From Bacteriovorax stolpii (GTDB taxonomy: Bacteria; Bdellovibrionota; Bacteriovoracia; Bacteriovoracales; Bacteriovoracaceae): a DNA stretch of 64,000 nt. The position numbers and the translations under genes were made by a program. This document shows positions 18,322 to 26,549 of the stretch, piece by piece. The stretch is from the NCBI GenBank assembly GCA_945905815.1, contig CAMDQH010000006.1, positions 1 through 64,000 of the forward strand, given 5' to 3'. The notes beneath the pieces are model-generated. The model had not been told where the DNA came from. It ran no database searches and saw only the letters and a program-made list of their open reading frames with translations. Every line of letters starts with the position of its first letter. Position 1 is the stretch's first letter.

Positions 18322-19119
18322 ATGAATAAACTTTTAATCGTAGTTTTCACGGCTTTTATTGCCCTTCCAGCAATTGCACAAAAAGAAATTGTTGCAACTG
18401 TTAATGGACGAAACATTACTAAAAAACAATTTGAAGAATATCACCTTCAAAACTTAAAATTTGTTGGTCAAAGAAAAATTACCAAAGAAATTTCACTTCA
18501 AGATTTAGTTAATCGTGAATTAGGAATTCAAAAAGCTAAGAAGACTGGCCTTGATAAAGATCCAGTAGTAGTTGCAAAACAAGAAGATATTCTTTTTCAT
18601 GCACAAATCTCAAAAGATCTTGAAAATGAATTTAAAAAAATTGTTGTTTCTGATGATGATGTAAAAGCATATTACGAAGGTAATAAAGAATACCGATCAG
18701 CACATATACTTTACCGTTTAAGAGCTGAACCTACAGCTGATGAAGTTAAGGCTTCATATGAGCAAAGTGTTGCAATTTATTCCCAACTTCAAAAAAACCC
18801 TGAAGATTTTGCTAAAATGGCGAATAAATATTCGCAAACCTCTGCCGCTCCAATTGGTGGGGACTTGGGTTTCCAACCTCCAACTCGTCTTGCTCCTGAA
18901 TACTATGAGGCGATAAAAAATCAAAAAGTTGGCTTTATTACTAAGCCAGTAAGAAGCCAAATGGGTTATCACATCATTAAGGTGCTTGGTGTTAAAACAA
19001 TCGATCAAATTGACAAAAACTTGTACAAGAAAATCATTTACGATACTAAAAGAGACGCCATTATTGCAGATTATTTCAAGAATCTTGCTAAGGGCGCGGC
19101 AATTAAGACGAACCTTTAA
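18322..19119 (+). CDS. Periplasmic parvulin-type peptidyl-prolyl isomerase
   Basis: 265 residues with a signal peptide (LLIVVFTAFIALPAIA). The parvulin (PpiC) domain spans about 120-225: RSAHILYRLRAEP, then MANKYSQTSAAPIGGDLGFQPP and GFITKPVRSQMGYHIIKV. Such proteins speed proline isomerisation and chaperone outer-membrane proteins in the periplasm. The track begins 45 nt earlier inside the mfd end, but AGGGA sits 7 nt before ATG at 18322, which gives a clean signal peptide. It is followed after 12 bp by a SurA-like gene. Confidence 0.92.
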   Translation: MNKLLIVVFTAFIALPAIAQKEIVATVNGRNITKKQFEEYHLQNLKFVGQRKITKEISLQDLVNRELGIQKAKKTGLDKDPVVVAKQEDILFHAQISKDLENEFKKIVVSDDDVKAYYEGNKEYRSAHILYRLRAEPTADEVKASYEQSVAIYSQLQKNPEDFAKMANKYSQTSAAPIGGDLGFQPPTRLAPEYYEAIKNQKVGFITKPVRSQMGYHIIKVLGVKTIDQIDKNLYKKIIYDTKRDAIIADYFKNLAKGAAIKTNL

Positions 19120-19131
19120 AATTGAAGTTTA

Positions 19132-20055
19132 GTGAAAAAATTATTCTTATATCTAATCATAGGTTCCGTTTTCATAAACGGAGCTTATGCTCAGGAAAAA
19201 CTTCTCGATAAACTCGTCGCTGTTATAAATACTCGCATTGTGTCTTTGTCTGAAATTAAACGCATGGAAGATACCCTCCCTGCAAGACAAGAAGTTTCTC
19301 CGATGGTGTACAATGAAGCTAAGTACACCCATAAAGAACTACTCAACATCATTATTAGATCATTCATTATTCGCGAGAAAATAAATGGCCAAGGTTATGT
19401 CATTAATGACGATGCTGTAGAATCACGAATTAAAATGACCGAAGAACGCTTGGGATTAAAGCGTGCAGACCTTCTAAATTTCCTTAAAAGCAAAAATCTC
19501 ACTTATGAAGAATATTTTGAAATTATTCGTGAAACAATGGAATACAACGTATTTGCGTCAAAAATTATTGCTCCTTTAATTTCTGTAACTGAACAGGAAA
19601 TTAAAAACGAATACTATAAGCGAAATACATCCAACAATGCTTTGTCTTTTAAATACAATTTAGTGGATTTTTATATAAAGGAATCTATCTTAGTTGAAAA
19701 AAATGAATTGAAATTCTTAGCAGTCTTAAAAGATTACCAACTCACAGGCAAGCTTCCAGAAGAGTATCGTGAACTTGAAACCAATAATCTTGAGAACCTA
19801 AACGAAGATGCACTTTCAAAAGAACTAGGTTCTATTTTAAAAACGACCTCTGAGGGTACATTTTCTAAAGCTTCTACGATAAATGGCTACATGCATGTTT
19901 TTTACGTACAGAAAAAGGATCTTGTAGAGTCTCAAAATTTTGTAAAATTTAAAGAACAGATTCAAAATGATATTTTCATGTCAAAGGGAAAATCAGTAAC
20001 TAACAACTGGTTTGATCGTGAATATTCAAATTACTACATCAATAATTTATTATAA
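19132..20055 (+). CDS. SurA-like periplasmic chaperone
   Basis: 307 residues starting at GTG. It has a signal peptide (YLIIGSVFINGAYAQ) and then a SurA N-terminal-type domain: LLDKLVAVINTRIVSLSEI, LLNIIIRSFIIREKI, RLGLKRADLLNFLKSKNLTYEEYFE. The region after ~160 has the length of a parvulin domain but lacks a convincing PPIase motif, so it may act only as a chaperone. surA next to pdxA is a gene order also known in enterobacteria. The downstream pdxA homologue starts 3 bp after the stop codon. Confidence 0.78.
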   Translation: MKKLFLYLIIGSVFINGAYAQEKLLDKLVAVINTRIVSLSEIKRMEDTLPARQEVSPMVYNEAKYTHKELLNIIIRSFIIREKINGQGYVINDDAVESRIKMTEERLGLKRADLLNFLKSKNLTYEEYFEIIRETMEYNVFASKIIAPLISVTEQEIKNEYYKRNTSNNALSFKYNLVDFYIKESILVEKNELKFLAVLKDYQLTGKLPEEYRELETNNLENLNEDALSKELGSILKTTSEGTFSKASTINGYMHVFYVQKKDLVESQNFVKFKEQIQNDIFMSKGKSVTNNWFDREYSNYYINNLL

Positions 20056-20058
20056 ATA

Positions 20059-21015
20059 ATGAAAATCTATGTCACACAAGGACATCAAGAAGGTATCGGT
20101 CTAGAGGTCTTCTTTAAAACTTGTTTGTTTCTTAGTGATCAAGAGCTCAATTCTATAAATCTTTTAGCATACAAAAAAAGTGTAACGGAAACTCTCATAT
20201 CTATGCGTTTACCTTTTGCCTTGTTTGCTGATTACGTTCAATTAAATCACTCAAAAATTCCAGTAACCTGGCTAGAAAATACGAATCATTCTGAAAGTTT
20301 TACTTCGTTAGAACTGGGGATGCGCTTGGCCGAAAGTGGAGGGATTCTTTATACACTGCCAACCTCCAAAGACCAGTTCCCAGGTTTTTCAGGACACACA
20401 GAGTACTTCCGTCACTTCTACAGAAAACCTGAGTTGGGAATGTTTTTTGCCGCTCCAGGAATGCAAATGCTTCTGATTACTGATCATGTTCCGATTTCTG
20501 AACTGGCCAAAGTTATAACTGAAAAAAGAATTTTAGACAGTCTCATTAATGCACATGATACTTTAGCAACTTGGAATTGGCCGACTAGAAAATTTCTTGT
20601 TTCTGGATTAAATCCACATGCTGGTGAGGCCGGACTTATTGGGTCGGAAGATGATCGAGTGAGCTCAGCAGTTAAACATATTCAAGACAAATTTAATATT
20701 GATATTGCGGGGCCTTTCCCTGGTGATACAATGTTAAACGAAAGAAAATCACCCGAGGATGTTTTAGTTTATTTATTTCACGATCAAGGCCTAAGTCTAT
20801 TTAAAGGACTTCAGGGATTTATCGGATCTAATATCACTCTTGGTTTACCATATCCGCGGTTCAGTCCAGATCATGGAACTTCATTTCAACTTTTTGGAAA
20901 AAATGAAGCAGATTATCGCGGTTGCCAGTTTTCTCTCAACCAGGCGATCTTACAACTCAAGAGGTTGATTCATGGACAAAATTCGAGTCACCAAGGCCAA
21001 AGTACACAATCTTAA
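20059..21015 (+). CDS. pdxA: 4-hydroxythreonine-4-phosphate dehydrogenase (PdxA) homologue
   Basis: 318 residues, near family length. PdxA oxidises 4-phosphohydroxy-L-threonine in pyridoxal-5'-phosphate synthesis. The three metal-ligand histidines appear in place: ITDHVP, GLNPHAGEAG and LFHDQGL. GHTEYF and NITLGLPYPRFSPDHGT are also typical. The N-terminal loop, GDPAGIGPE in most members, reads GHQEGIGLE, so substrate use may differ. The gene overlaps uvrA by 44 bp and abuts the SurA-like gene, so all are probably one operon. Confidence 0.82.
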   Translation: MKIYVTQGHQEGIGLEVFFKTCLFLSDQELNSINLLAYKKSVTETLISMRLPFALFADYVQLNHSKIPVTWLENTNHSESFTSLELGMRLAESGGILYTLPTSKDQFPGFSGHTEYFRHFYRKPELGMFFAAPGMQMLLITDHVPISELAKVITEKRILDSLINAHDTLATWNWPTRKFLVSGLNPHAGEAGLIGSEDDRVSSAVKHIQDKFNIDIAGPFPGDTMLNERKSPEDVLVYLFHDQGLSLFKGLQGFIGSNITLGLPYPRFSPDHGTSFQLFGKNEADYRGCQFSLNQAILQLKRLIHGQNSSHQGQSTQS

Positions 21016-23779
21016 AAGTATTGATGTATCAATTCCAAGGCATTCATTAACAGTAATAACTGGGCCTTCTGGATCTGGAAAATCTTCGCTCGCATTTGAT
21101 ACAATCTATGCTGAAGGTCAGAGAAGATACATGGAATCTCTCTCTAGTTACGCTAGACAATTTATAGGGCAAATTGAAGCCCCAGAAGTTGAAAGCATCA
21201 CCGGACTTTCTCCTGCAATTGCCATAGACCAAAAATCAACTACTAAAAACCCTCGATCAACAGTGGGAACAATAACTGAAATATATGATTATTTACGCTT
21301 GCTCTACGCCAGACTAGGCGATGCCCATTGCCCTGAAACAGGCGAAAAAGTTGCCAAACAATCACCACAACAAATTGTTGAGCAAATATTGAAATTTAAA
21401 ACCGGCATAAAGCTGCAGTTACTTTCACCTGTGATTCGAAACAAAAAAGGTGAACACAAAGAAGACCTCGGTAAGTTTTTAAGTATGGGTTTTTCAAAAA
21501 TTAGGCTAAATGGTGAGATTTTTAATCTTGATGACCAAGTTGTTATACAAAAAACTAAATTTAATAACATTGATATTGTTGTCGATCGTTTAGTCATGAA
21601 AGATGGAATTCAAACCAGACTCACTGATTCGGTAGAACATGCCTTGAAATTATCAGATGGGTATCTGGTGGTTCTAGCCGACGATAAAGAGCATTTTTAC
21701 AGCGAAAAAAATTATTCTTTTAAATCCGGCAAGAGTTATCCTGATCTTGAACCAAGATTATTCTCCTTCAATTCCCCACTTGGTGCCTGTCCAATTTGTA
21801 ATGGTTTAGGTATTTCTAAAACTTTCGACCTTGATAGCCTTTTACTTGATGAGACAATGAGCTTGGAAGATGGAGCAATTCCTATTCTAAAAAAGAACTC
21901 ATTTCTTATGCAAATGGTAAGGTCAGTTGCAGCTGCTGAGAAAGTTGATATTGAAAAGCCCTTTAATAAGCTCACTGAAAAATTTCTGCAACTTCTCTAT
22001 TACGGTAATGGTGAAAAAATTTATAATTATAAATTTGAATCTGAGAATTCATCTTGGAATTTCAAGAAAGAATTTCCTGGCATCATGGCATGGTTAGAAA
22101 AGAAGCATAAGGAATCTGAATCCGAAAAAACCAGGCTAGACTTAGAAGAATACATGATCATAAAGAAATGTCCTGGATGCAAAGGGAAAAAATTAAACCC
22201 GTTTGCTCTTGCAGCTACTCTTAATAATCAGTCAATTATTGATGTATGTGATCTCTCTATCAATGAAGCCGCTGAATTTTTCGAAAAACTTGAATTTTCT
22301 GGCAATCAGGCAATCATTGCTCAAAAAGTTTTAAAAGAAATTAAAGACCGGTTAAAATTTCTTTTAAACGTGGGCCTTAACTATTTAACTTTGAACAGGG
22401 ATGCAATGTCACTATCGGGGGGTGAATCTCAGAGGATTCGTCTCGCTACACAAATTGGGTCAGCTCTTTCTGGAGTATTATACGTTTTAGATGAGCCTAG
22501 TATTGGTCTTCATCAGAGAGATAATGAAAAACTGATCCAAACATTAATTAATCTAAGAGATATTGGGAATACTGTCTTGGTTGTTGAACACGATGAAGAA
22601 ACAATGCTTGCTTCAGACTATTTAATTGATATGGGTCCTCATGCTGGGCTTCATGGTGGAGAGGTTGTAGCGGCTGGAACTCCAGAAGAAGTCATGAAGA
22701 ATACAAAATCACTCACAGGAAAATATCTTTCTGGTATTAACAAAATCCATATTCCAACAGAGAGAAGAAAACTTTCTAATAAAATTATTTTAAACAAGGC
22801 ACGTGAAAATAATTTGAATGATGTTACGTTGCATCTCCCGCTAGGAGGACTCACTTGTATTACAGGTGTTTCTGGTTCTGGGAAATCTACACTGGTACAC
22901 AAAGTATTAATTCCGGCCGTGAAAAACTATCTTTCCCGTGGCAGAAGAGGAAGTTCGGCCAATTACCAATCTGTTACAGGTGTAGATAAAATTCAAGGAG
23001 TCATTGAGTTAGATCAATCTCCCATAGGAAGAACCCCGCATTCTAATCCTGCAACGTATACAGGGCTTTTTGACGACATCCGAAATATCTATTCAATGAC
23101 TAATGAATCTAAAATTCGTGGTTATAAATCTGGACGGTTTTCCTTTAACGTAAAAGGTGGGCGCTGCGAGAGCTGCGAGGGCAATGGATTATTAAAAATT
23201 GAAATGCACTTTCTGCCTGATGTTTATGTCACTTGTTCTGAGTGTCGCGGGTCCCGTTATAACAACGAAACCTTATCCATACTTTATCGAGGTAAAAATA
23301 TTGCTGATGTTTTAGCAATGAGTATTGAGGAAGCTGGCCCATTTTTCGAGAATCACCCGAAAGTTAACCGTGCCCTAAGAGTTATGAATGAGGTTGGTCT
23401 TGGTTATATAAAACTAGGTCAGCCTGCAACCACCTTGTCTGGTGGAGAAGCACAGAGATTAAAGCTTTCTCGTGAGCTTGCGAAATCAACAAAAGGTGCA
23501 ACACTTTACGTTCTTGATGAGCCTACAACTGGTCTTCACTTTGAAGATATTAACATCCTACTTAAATCACTTAATAAACTAGTTGATCAGGGACATTCGC
23601 TTTTAATTATTGAGCATAATCTTGATGTAATTAAAACTGCTGACTGGGTCATTGATCTGGGTCCAGATGGTGGTAAATTTGGCGGGCAAATTGTTGCTGA
23701 AGGCACACCGGAGACTGTGGCCAAGGTCAAAGGCTCATACACGGGTCATTACTTAGCGAAGGCATTGAAACAAAAATAA
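20972..23779 (+). CDS. uvrA: Excinuclease ABC subunit A
   Basis: 935 residues, normal for UvrA. It is the damage-sensing ATPase of nucleotide-excision repair and partner of UvrB and Mfd. First ATPase: Walker A GPSGSGKSS (~31), signature LSGGESQRIRLATQIGS (~478). Second: GVSGSGKST (~632), LSGGEAQRLKLS (~823). Zinc ligands are CPIC with CPGC, and CESC with CSEC. The start overlaps the pdxA homologue and is preceded by AGAGG. The stop codon TAA lies inside the left 9-bp direct repeat of the fold-back element that follows. Confidence 0.98.
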   Translation: MDKIRVTKAKVHNLKSIDVSIPRHSLTVITGPSGSGKSSLAFDTIYAEGQRRYMESLSSYARQFIGQIEAPEVESITGLSPAIAIDQKSTTKNPRSTVGTITEIYDYLRLLYARLGDAHCPETGEKVAKQSPQQIVEQILKFKTGIKLQLLSPVIRNKKGEHKEDLGKFLSMGFSKIRLNGEIFNLDDQVVIQKTKFNNIDIVVDRLVMKDGIQTRLTDSVEHALKLSDGYLVVLADDKEHFYSEKNYSFKSGKSYPDLEPRLFSFNSPLGACPICNGLGISKTFDLDSLLLDETMSLEDGAIPILKKNSFLMQMVRSVAAAEKVDIEKPFNKLTEKFLQLLYYGNGEKIYNYKFESENSSWNFKKEFPGIMAWLEKKHKESESEKTRLDLEEYMIIKKCPGCKGKKLNPFALAATLNNQSIIDVCDLSINEAAEFFEKLEFSGNQAIIAQKVLKEIKDRLKFLLNVGLNYLTLNRDAMSLSGGESQRIRLATQIGSALSGVLYVLDEPSIGLHQRDNEKLIQTLINLRDIGNTVLVVEHDEETMLASDYLIDMGPHAGLHGGEVVAAGTPEEVMKNTKSLTGKYLSGINKIHIPTERRKLSNKIILNKARENNLNDVTLHLPLGGLTCITGVSGSGKSTLVHKVLIPAVKNYLSRGRRGSSANYQSVTGVDKIQGVIELDQSPIGRTPHSNPATYTGLFDDIRNIYSMTNESKIRGYKSGRFSFNVKGGRCESCEGNGLLKIEMHFLPDVYVTCSECRGSRYNNETLSILYRGKNIADVLAMSIEEAGPFFENHPKVNRALRVMNEVGLGYIKLGQPATTLSGGEAQRLKLSRELAKSTKGATLYVLDEPTTGLHFEDINILLKSLNKLVDQGHSLLIIEHNLDVIKTADWVIDLGPDGGKFGGQIVAEGTPETVAKVKGSYTGHYLAKALKQK

Positions 23780-23781
23780 TT
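23773..23781 (+). repeat. Left 9-bp direct repeat (target-site duplication candidate)
   Basis: AAAATAATT, which includes the uvrA stop codon, occurs again at 24019-24027. The two copies touch the outer ends of the inverted-repeat element exactly. Confidence 0.65.
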
Positions 23782-24018
23782 AATTGTTCGCTGACAACTG
23801 AGGATAATTATTTTCAGTCATTTCAATAATTTCCAATTGCCCAAACAAGTCCGAAATACACATTTCTGTTTATCAAACAGAAATGTGTAGAGGACGCTAC
23901 AACTCTGAACCAGTTAGTGGACCTCCATGTCTTAAATGAAACAGGGGATTTCCACAAATTAGGTGGAAGACATGGATTTGGGCAATTGGAAATTATCCTC
24001 AGTTTTCTGCGAACAATT
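23782..24018. mobile_element. MITE-like fold-back element, 237 bp
   Basis: The element has no coding capacity and is built of nested inverted repeats. Ends AATTGTTCGC/GCGAACAATT are perfect 10-bp terminal repeats (12 bp if the flanking TT/AA is counted). Further in, ACTGAGGATAATT pairs with AATTATCCTCAGT. AATTTCCAATTGCCCAAA (23828-23845) pairs with 23977-23994. At the centre are two hairpins, a perfect 14-bp ACACATTTCTGTTT stem (23858-23888) and TCCATGTCTT/AAGACATGGA (23924-23976). A 9-bp direct repeat lies exactly outside both ends. This is the layout of a non-autonomous transposon (MITE). A structured RNA read through from uvrA is the alternative. No transposase or second copy is seen in the window. 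Confidence 0.65.
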
Positions 24019-24027
24019 AAAATAATT
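24019..24027 (+). repeat. Right 9-bp direct repeat (target-site duplication candidate)
   Basis: Second copy of AAAATAATT. Removing the element and one copy would place the atp terminator directly after the uvrA stop codon. Confidence 0.65.
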
Positions 24028-24030
24028 CAT

Positions 24031-24057
24031 AAAAAAAGGCCCTCTTTCGAGGGCCTT
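24031..24057 (-). terminator. Rho-independent terminator after atpE
   Basis: Read on the minus strand, a 9-bp stem AAGGCCCTC/GAGGGCCTT with a 4-nt loop is followed by seven T residues. It ends the dnaA-to-atpE strand run, about 27 bp after the atpE stop codon. On the plus strand the T-run is absent, so it would terminate uvrA transcripts only weakly. Confidence 0.9.
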
Positions 24058-24084
24058 CCATTTCTAGATTTTAAAATTCTAAAA

Positions 24085-24339
24085 TTAAGCAGCAAATTTC
24101 TGAAGGATAAGGAATGCAATACCAAATCCGAAAAGAACTAGAGACTCGATTAGTGCTAGTGCAAGAATCATTGGAGTCTGAAGTTTATCAGCAGCAGCTG
24201 GGTTACGAGCGATACCTTCAAGAGCTACAGAAGCAGCTTTACCTTGAGCCATTGTTCCACCGAATACTGCAGCAGCAAATGCGATTGAAGCAGAAAGTAC
24301 TACCCATGAGTTAACAGCCATTACACCAGAATTTTCCAT
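24085..24339 (-). CDS. atpE: ATP synthase F0 subunit c
   Basis: 84 residues forming a two-helix hairpin; copies make the rotating c-ring. The polar loop ARNP is present (GIARNPAAADK). The ion-binding carboxylate is the glutamate in LALIESLVLF. A glutamine in helix 1 (TMAQGKAA) and a serine after the glutamate match two positions of the Na+-type site, but the following Thr and the Tyr are Leu and Phe, so the coupling ion cannot be decided. It is the last gene of the F0 cluster, 32 bp after atpB. Confidence 0.96.
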   Translation of the reverse strand: MENSGVMAVNSWVVLSASIAFAAAVFGGTMAQGKAASVALEGIARNPAAADKLQTPMILALALIESLVLFGFGIAFLILQKFAA

Positions 24340-24371
24340 TTTGTTTTCCTTTGAGAAAAAATTAGATCCTG

Positions 24372-25142
24372 TTAGTGGTGCGCCTCGTGCTCATCATGAT
24401 CGTGATGTGCAGTCGCCATACCAATATAGATCATTGTTAAAAGAGTAAATACGAACGCCTGAAGAAAACCAACAAAAATTCCCATCGCGTAAAATGGAAT
24501 CGGAACGATGTAAGGAACTAGTTCCGAAAAAATACCCAAGATTAGATGATCTCCATCCATGTTCCCACGTAATCGAAGGGCAAGTGAAAGAGGTCTAACT
24601 GAGATAGAAATTATTTCAATAGGAAAGATAAGAATAGCAAGTGCCGGCATAGGCCCTGCAAAATGCTTCATGTAATTAATAAATCCAACAGCTCTGATTC
24701 CTTGGAAGTTAAAATAAATAAATGTGAAGATACCAAGAGCAAGAGTTGTATTTAAATTTTGGTTCGGAGACATTGAGCCAGGAAATACACCCATAACGTT
24801 AGTAATTAAAATGAAGCAAAAAACAAAAATAACATATGGGAAATAACGCTTAGTACTTTCTTCTCCCATAACCGATCTTGCAGTGTTCATCATCATTTGG
24901 GCCAGAGATTCTACAATATTACGAACAGATACTCCTTTATCAGGAATAACTACGTTTTTTACTGTTGATACTTTGGCACGGTAATAAACACCAACAGCTA
25001 AAAACACTAATGAACCAAAAATTAAAGCTAGTGTATGAGCTGGGATATGAAAAATATGTGAAGCGTTGGTAAAAAAGTTATACCCACCGCTTGCCCATAA
25101 AGAGCTACTGAATAATAGAACTAATAAACCCAAAAGTTTCAT
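24372..25142 (-). CDS. atpB: ATP synthase F0 subunit a
   Basis: 256 residues with about six helices. Subunit a forms the two proton half-channels against the c-ring; the essential arginine lies in LSLALRLRGNMDGDHLILG. The first ~20 residues (LLGLLVLLFSSSLWASGG) look like a cleavable signal peptide, and the C-terminus is His/Asp-rich (HHDHDEHEAHH). It follows atpI by 18 bp and precedes atpE. Confidence 0.95.
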   Translation of the reverse strand: MKLLGLLVLLFSSSLWASGGYNFFTNASHIFHIPAHTLALIFGSLVFLAVGVYYRAKVSTVKNVVIPDKGVSVRNIVESLAQMMMNTARSVMGEESTKRYFPYVIFVFCFILITNVMGVFPGSMSPNQNLNTTLALGIFTFIYFNFQGIRAVGFINYMKHFAGPMPALAILIFPIEIISISVRPLSLALRLRGNMDGDHLILGIFSELVPYIVPIPFYAMGIFVGFLQAFVFTLLTMIYIGMATAHHDHDEHEAHH

Positions 25143-25160
25143 GTTGGTCCCGGCAATATT

Positions 25161-25526
25161 TTAATAGTTGTTTTTAATACTAACGACTTGAATTATCAAT
25201 TGGAAAATCATCAAGATGAGTAGTTTTGGAATTAAATTAACGTTATAAAAATAGACTCCAAAAACAATAATTGCCAATAGCGTCATTTTTAAAAGAATAA
25301 GTAATAGCGCTTTTCTTAGAGATCGCTTCGCGTCAGAACTACTAAGAATCATAGATTGTGTAGCCGCAAAAATCATTTTAACCATGGTTGTGTGATTTAA
25401 AACCAATATGATTAAAGATCCAATCAATGCCAAACTATCCAAGGTAAGACCATTGCCAAGCCACAAAGCAGTCAATATGTTCAAGGACGAGATAAGATAG
25501 AATTTCTTAGTTATTTTTTTTTCCAT
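25161..25526 (-). CDS. AtpI-like ATP synthase assembly protein
   Basis: About 121 residues with four hydrophobic segments and no strong motif. Position directly before atpB, and size, fit AtpI (subunit I), which helps c-ring assembly. The track starts at an upstream codon. I use ATG at 25526 (MEKKITKKF), which overlaps the atpZ-like gene by 16 bp and has AGG upstream. Assignment is mainly from context. Confidence 0.65.
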   Translation of the reverse strand: MEKKITKKFYLISSLNILTALWLGNGLTLDSLALIGSLIILVLNHTTMVKMIFAATQSMILSSSDAKRSLRKALLLILLKMTLLAIIVFGVYFYNVNLIPKLLILMIFQLIIQVVSIKNNY

Positions 25527-25699
25527 GAGACCTGTATCATTTTGATTAATATTACACATACGGCCAAGATTAAAATAATCTGGGCCCAACCCTGAGAAAC
25601 GTAACCAATCTTAACTAATTGCTGGAACGCAAAAAATATTCCCAATATAGTTGATGGTAGACCAAGTGCAAGTGCCAAAGCTTTTTGCCAGCTGTTCAT
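25511..25699 (-). CDS. AtpZ-like small membrane protein
   Basis: 62 residues with two membrane helices and a basic end (SWKKK). AtpZ-family proteins (AtpZ/AtpI, once called 1 in the atp operon) have this size and sit first in F0 operons. The segment GLPSTILGIFFAFQQLVKIG followed by a second helix fits. GGGA precedes the ATG. It overlaps the AtpI-like gene. Confidence 0.6.
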   Translation of the reverse strand: MNSWQKALALALGLPSTILGIFFAFQQLVKIGYVSQGWAQIILILAVCVILIKMIQVSWKKK

Positions 25700-25736
25700 T
25701 TAGTCCCATTTCGTTATTTCAAATAAGATAAATAAA

Positions 25737-26549
25737 CTAGCGCTTTCTGGCAACTCTACGAGCATATAAAGATTTTAAACGCGCCCTTAGAACATCTGGA
25801 TTTGGATAAGTTGGCAGCAGCGAATAATAAATATTATAAGCTTCTTTAAGTTTTTCGTTAGATTCATAGGCATTTGCGATTAGGAATTTTACTTTTGTGA
25901 TCTGCTCTTTCCGACGTTCTCTTTTTAAATATTCAAGCCAATACTCCACTGCCTTGTCCCAGTTTTTATTATAAAACTCAATTAGCCCCATCTGGTTATA
26001 GGCTTCAACGTAGTAGGGGTTTGTAGGCTGACTAATAATCTGGTTAAAAATTTCACGGGCCTTATGGTATTTGGCCATTTCAAAATATGATTCTCCAACT
26101 CGAAGAAAATAATAATCGTAATTTTTGAGTCTTGGCTTCACATTCATCAATATCGTATATGCGCGTACGGCCTCGATAAAGTTTTTAGAAAAACTAAAAT
26201 TAATATCTGCAATCTTTTCGAGCGATTTAACCTGCCAAAGAGGGTCATCAACATTTTCAACAATGAATTGGTAGTACTTAAGTGCTTTTACCTGCTCATC
26301 CATATAAAGATAATAAATTTCAGCTAACTGATAGTTAATTTTTGTTTTTATTATTTTTGATGGATTCTTTTTAAGCACCCGCTCATAAAGCTCAACAGCC
26401 TTAGGGAATTTTTGCTGATCAACATATTTTTGGGCCGAGAGAATGTCTTGATTGAGTCCTGAGGTAAAGTCACATGAACTAAACCCCAGGATCACTATAA
26501 TAAAAAATAGCTTACTGAACAGGTGGTGTTTCAGAAGGTTCACCTTCAT
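25737..26549 (-). CDS. TPR lipoprotein (BamD/YfgC-like in style)
   Basis: About 270 residues. A signal peptide ends in ILGFSSC, a slightly unusual lipobox with Phe at -3, so it is likely a lipoprotein. The rest is TPR repeats (AVELYERVLKKNPS, AREIFNQIISQPTNPYYVEAYNQMG, AVEYWLEYL). The layout recalls BamD, an outer-membrane assembly lipoprotein, but the C-terminus lacks features that would prove it. The start is uncertain: ATG at 26549 has AAGAGA upstream and lies inside the end of gyrA; 26561 is the alternative. It precedes the F0 genes on the same strand. Confidence 0.7.
   Translation of the reverse strand: MKVNLLKHHLFSKLFFIIVILGFSSCDFTSGLNQDILSAQKYVDQQKFPKAVELYERVLKKNPSKIIKTKINYQLAEIYYLYMDEQVKALKYYQFIVENVDDPLWQVKSLEKIADINFSFSKNFIEAVRAYTILMNVKPRLKNYDYYFLRVGESYFEMAKYHKAREIFNQIISQPTNPYYVEAYNQMGLIEFYNKNWDKAVEYWLEYLKRERRKEQITKVKFLIANAYESNEKLKEAYNIYYSLLPTYPNPDVLRARLKSLYARRVARKR

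Noticed and set aside
23993-24001. TTATCCTCA, one base from a DnaA box, in both arms of the fold-back element
   Set aside because: It is present only because the arms are inverted copies, and it is 10 kb from the origin candidate. Chance match is likely.
23917-24141. 74-aa ORF within the fold-back element
   Set aside because: It runs through inverted repeats, the terminator and the antisense end of atpE, so it is not a real gene.
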